A stretch of 13,381 bases of DNA from Lachnospiraceae bacterium (GTDB lineage Bacteria > Bacillota > Clostridia > Lachnospirales > Lachnospiraceae): NCBI GenBank assembly GCA_900755865.1, contig CAAEHZ010000082.1, positions 1-13,381 on the forward strand, given 5' to 3'. The notes under the pieces were generated by a model. That model had not been told where the DNA came from, made no database searches, and saw only the letters and a list, made by a program, of their open reading frames with translations. The first letter of the stretch is position 1, and each line of letters begins with the position of its first letter. Shown one piece after another: positions 13,121 through 13,381 of the stretch. The translations under genes were made by a program, and so were the position numbers.

Positions 13121-13381
13121 TCAGCCTTCTTCTCCATCCCAGCAGTAGGTGCAGAGCTTGCTCTTGTCAATTCCGACAGAAGCAATCATATCGTCCAGTC
13201 TGTGAAATCTCAGGCTGGTAAAATTCAACTGTCTGCCAATTCTGTCTACCATCTCCGCATATTCCGCCGTGTCCGGATTGACATACTGCTTTAAATCAAT
13301 CTTTCTGCCCTCCTGCTCCATCTCCTTTAAGATTCGCCTTGTAATCAAATCCATCTCCGAAGAAGAACGGGAAAAATTCAG
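13121..13381 (-). CDS. purF: Amidophosphoribosyltransferase, C-terminal part (5' end beyond window)
   Basis: First enzyme of de novo purine synthesis: glutamine and PRPP give phosphoribosylamine. Only the last 86 residues are in the window; the frame is open to the right edge, where LNFSRSSSEMDLI is read before the internal methionine. The end has NFTSLRFHRLDDMIASVG and KLCTYCWDGEEG, the CTYCWDG-type C-terminal cysteine motif of the Bacillus/Clostridium class of PurF, which coordinates an Fe-S cluster. The N-terminal glutaminase and the PRPP site are outside the window. It is the first visible gene of the purF-plsC-purC run, with 6 bases to plsC. The call rests only on this C-terminal match, so somewhat below full confidence. 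Confidence 0.87.
   Translation of the reverse strand: MNFSRSSSEMDLITRRILKEMEQEGRKIDLKQYVNPDTAEYAEMVDRIGRQLNFTSLRFHRLDDMIASVGIDKSKLCTYCWDGEEG

Noticed and set aside
1..13381. CRISPR arrays, tRNA or rRNA genes, intact insertion sequences, prophage or defence systems
   Set aside because: I found no regularly spaced repeats, tRNA-like folds, rRNA signatures or transposase genes on either strand beyond the small remnant at 11164-11310.

Overview
The window looks like chromosomal DNA of a gut-type Firmicute, most likely a member of the Lachnospiraceae (Clostridia). This rests on moderate G+C, strong AGGAGG-type ribosome sites, an apt-relA-MBL hydrolase gene order common in Clostridia, a SEC-C protein and a yeast-type-length PurC that resemble Lachnospiraceae proteins as I remember them, and an intracellular PL11 rhamnogalacturonan lyase. 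Genus is not determined. All genes but one lie on the minus strand, so the window reads biologically from right to left.

Right part (13381 to 11478): the 3' end of purF, a PlsC-type acyltransferase and purC form a tight co-directional run, so a lipid acyltransferase sits inside a purine operon. Positions 11079-11477 hold no intact gene. They contain a nested inverted repeat after purC, a 48-codon remnant of a protein C-terminus, and a good promoter for the next gene. Positions 8634-11078 encode a lone, signal-less PL11 lyase with no transporter or regulator beside it.

Middle part (8633 to 5551): purA, a LysR regulator and a HAD phosphatase are co-directional with short gaps or a 4-base overlap. 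purA has a convincing promoter and a ~100-base leader holding a structured element. The 264-base gap 8370-8633 holds that element, the promoter and A/T-rich sequence with no gene. A bidirectional terminator, built partly from the last codons of the HAD gene, separates it from the only plus-strand gene, a small two-helix membrane protein (5235-5525). That gene is divergent from a SEC-C protein gene (4564-5067), and both have recognisable promoters in the shared 5068-5234 gap.

Left part (4450 to 1): DUF308/HdeD-like membrane protein, two-CBS-domain protein, apt, relA and an MBL-fold hydrolase (running off the left edge) form a likely operon. The CBS protein resembles c-di-AMP-responsive DarB/CbpB proteins that bind Rel in other Firmicutes, and here it is two genes from relA, which makes a c-di-AMP/(p)ppGpp link worth testing.

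The most unusual pattern is a ~70-base leader element present just upstream of both the MBL gene (467-536) and purA (8376-8446), with its 3' hairpin-and-Shine-Dalgarno part repeated before purC (12357-12386). It can form mutually exclusive stems ending next to the ribosome site, so it may be a dispersed regulatory RNA or a small repeat that has become a leader.
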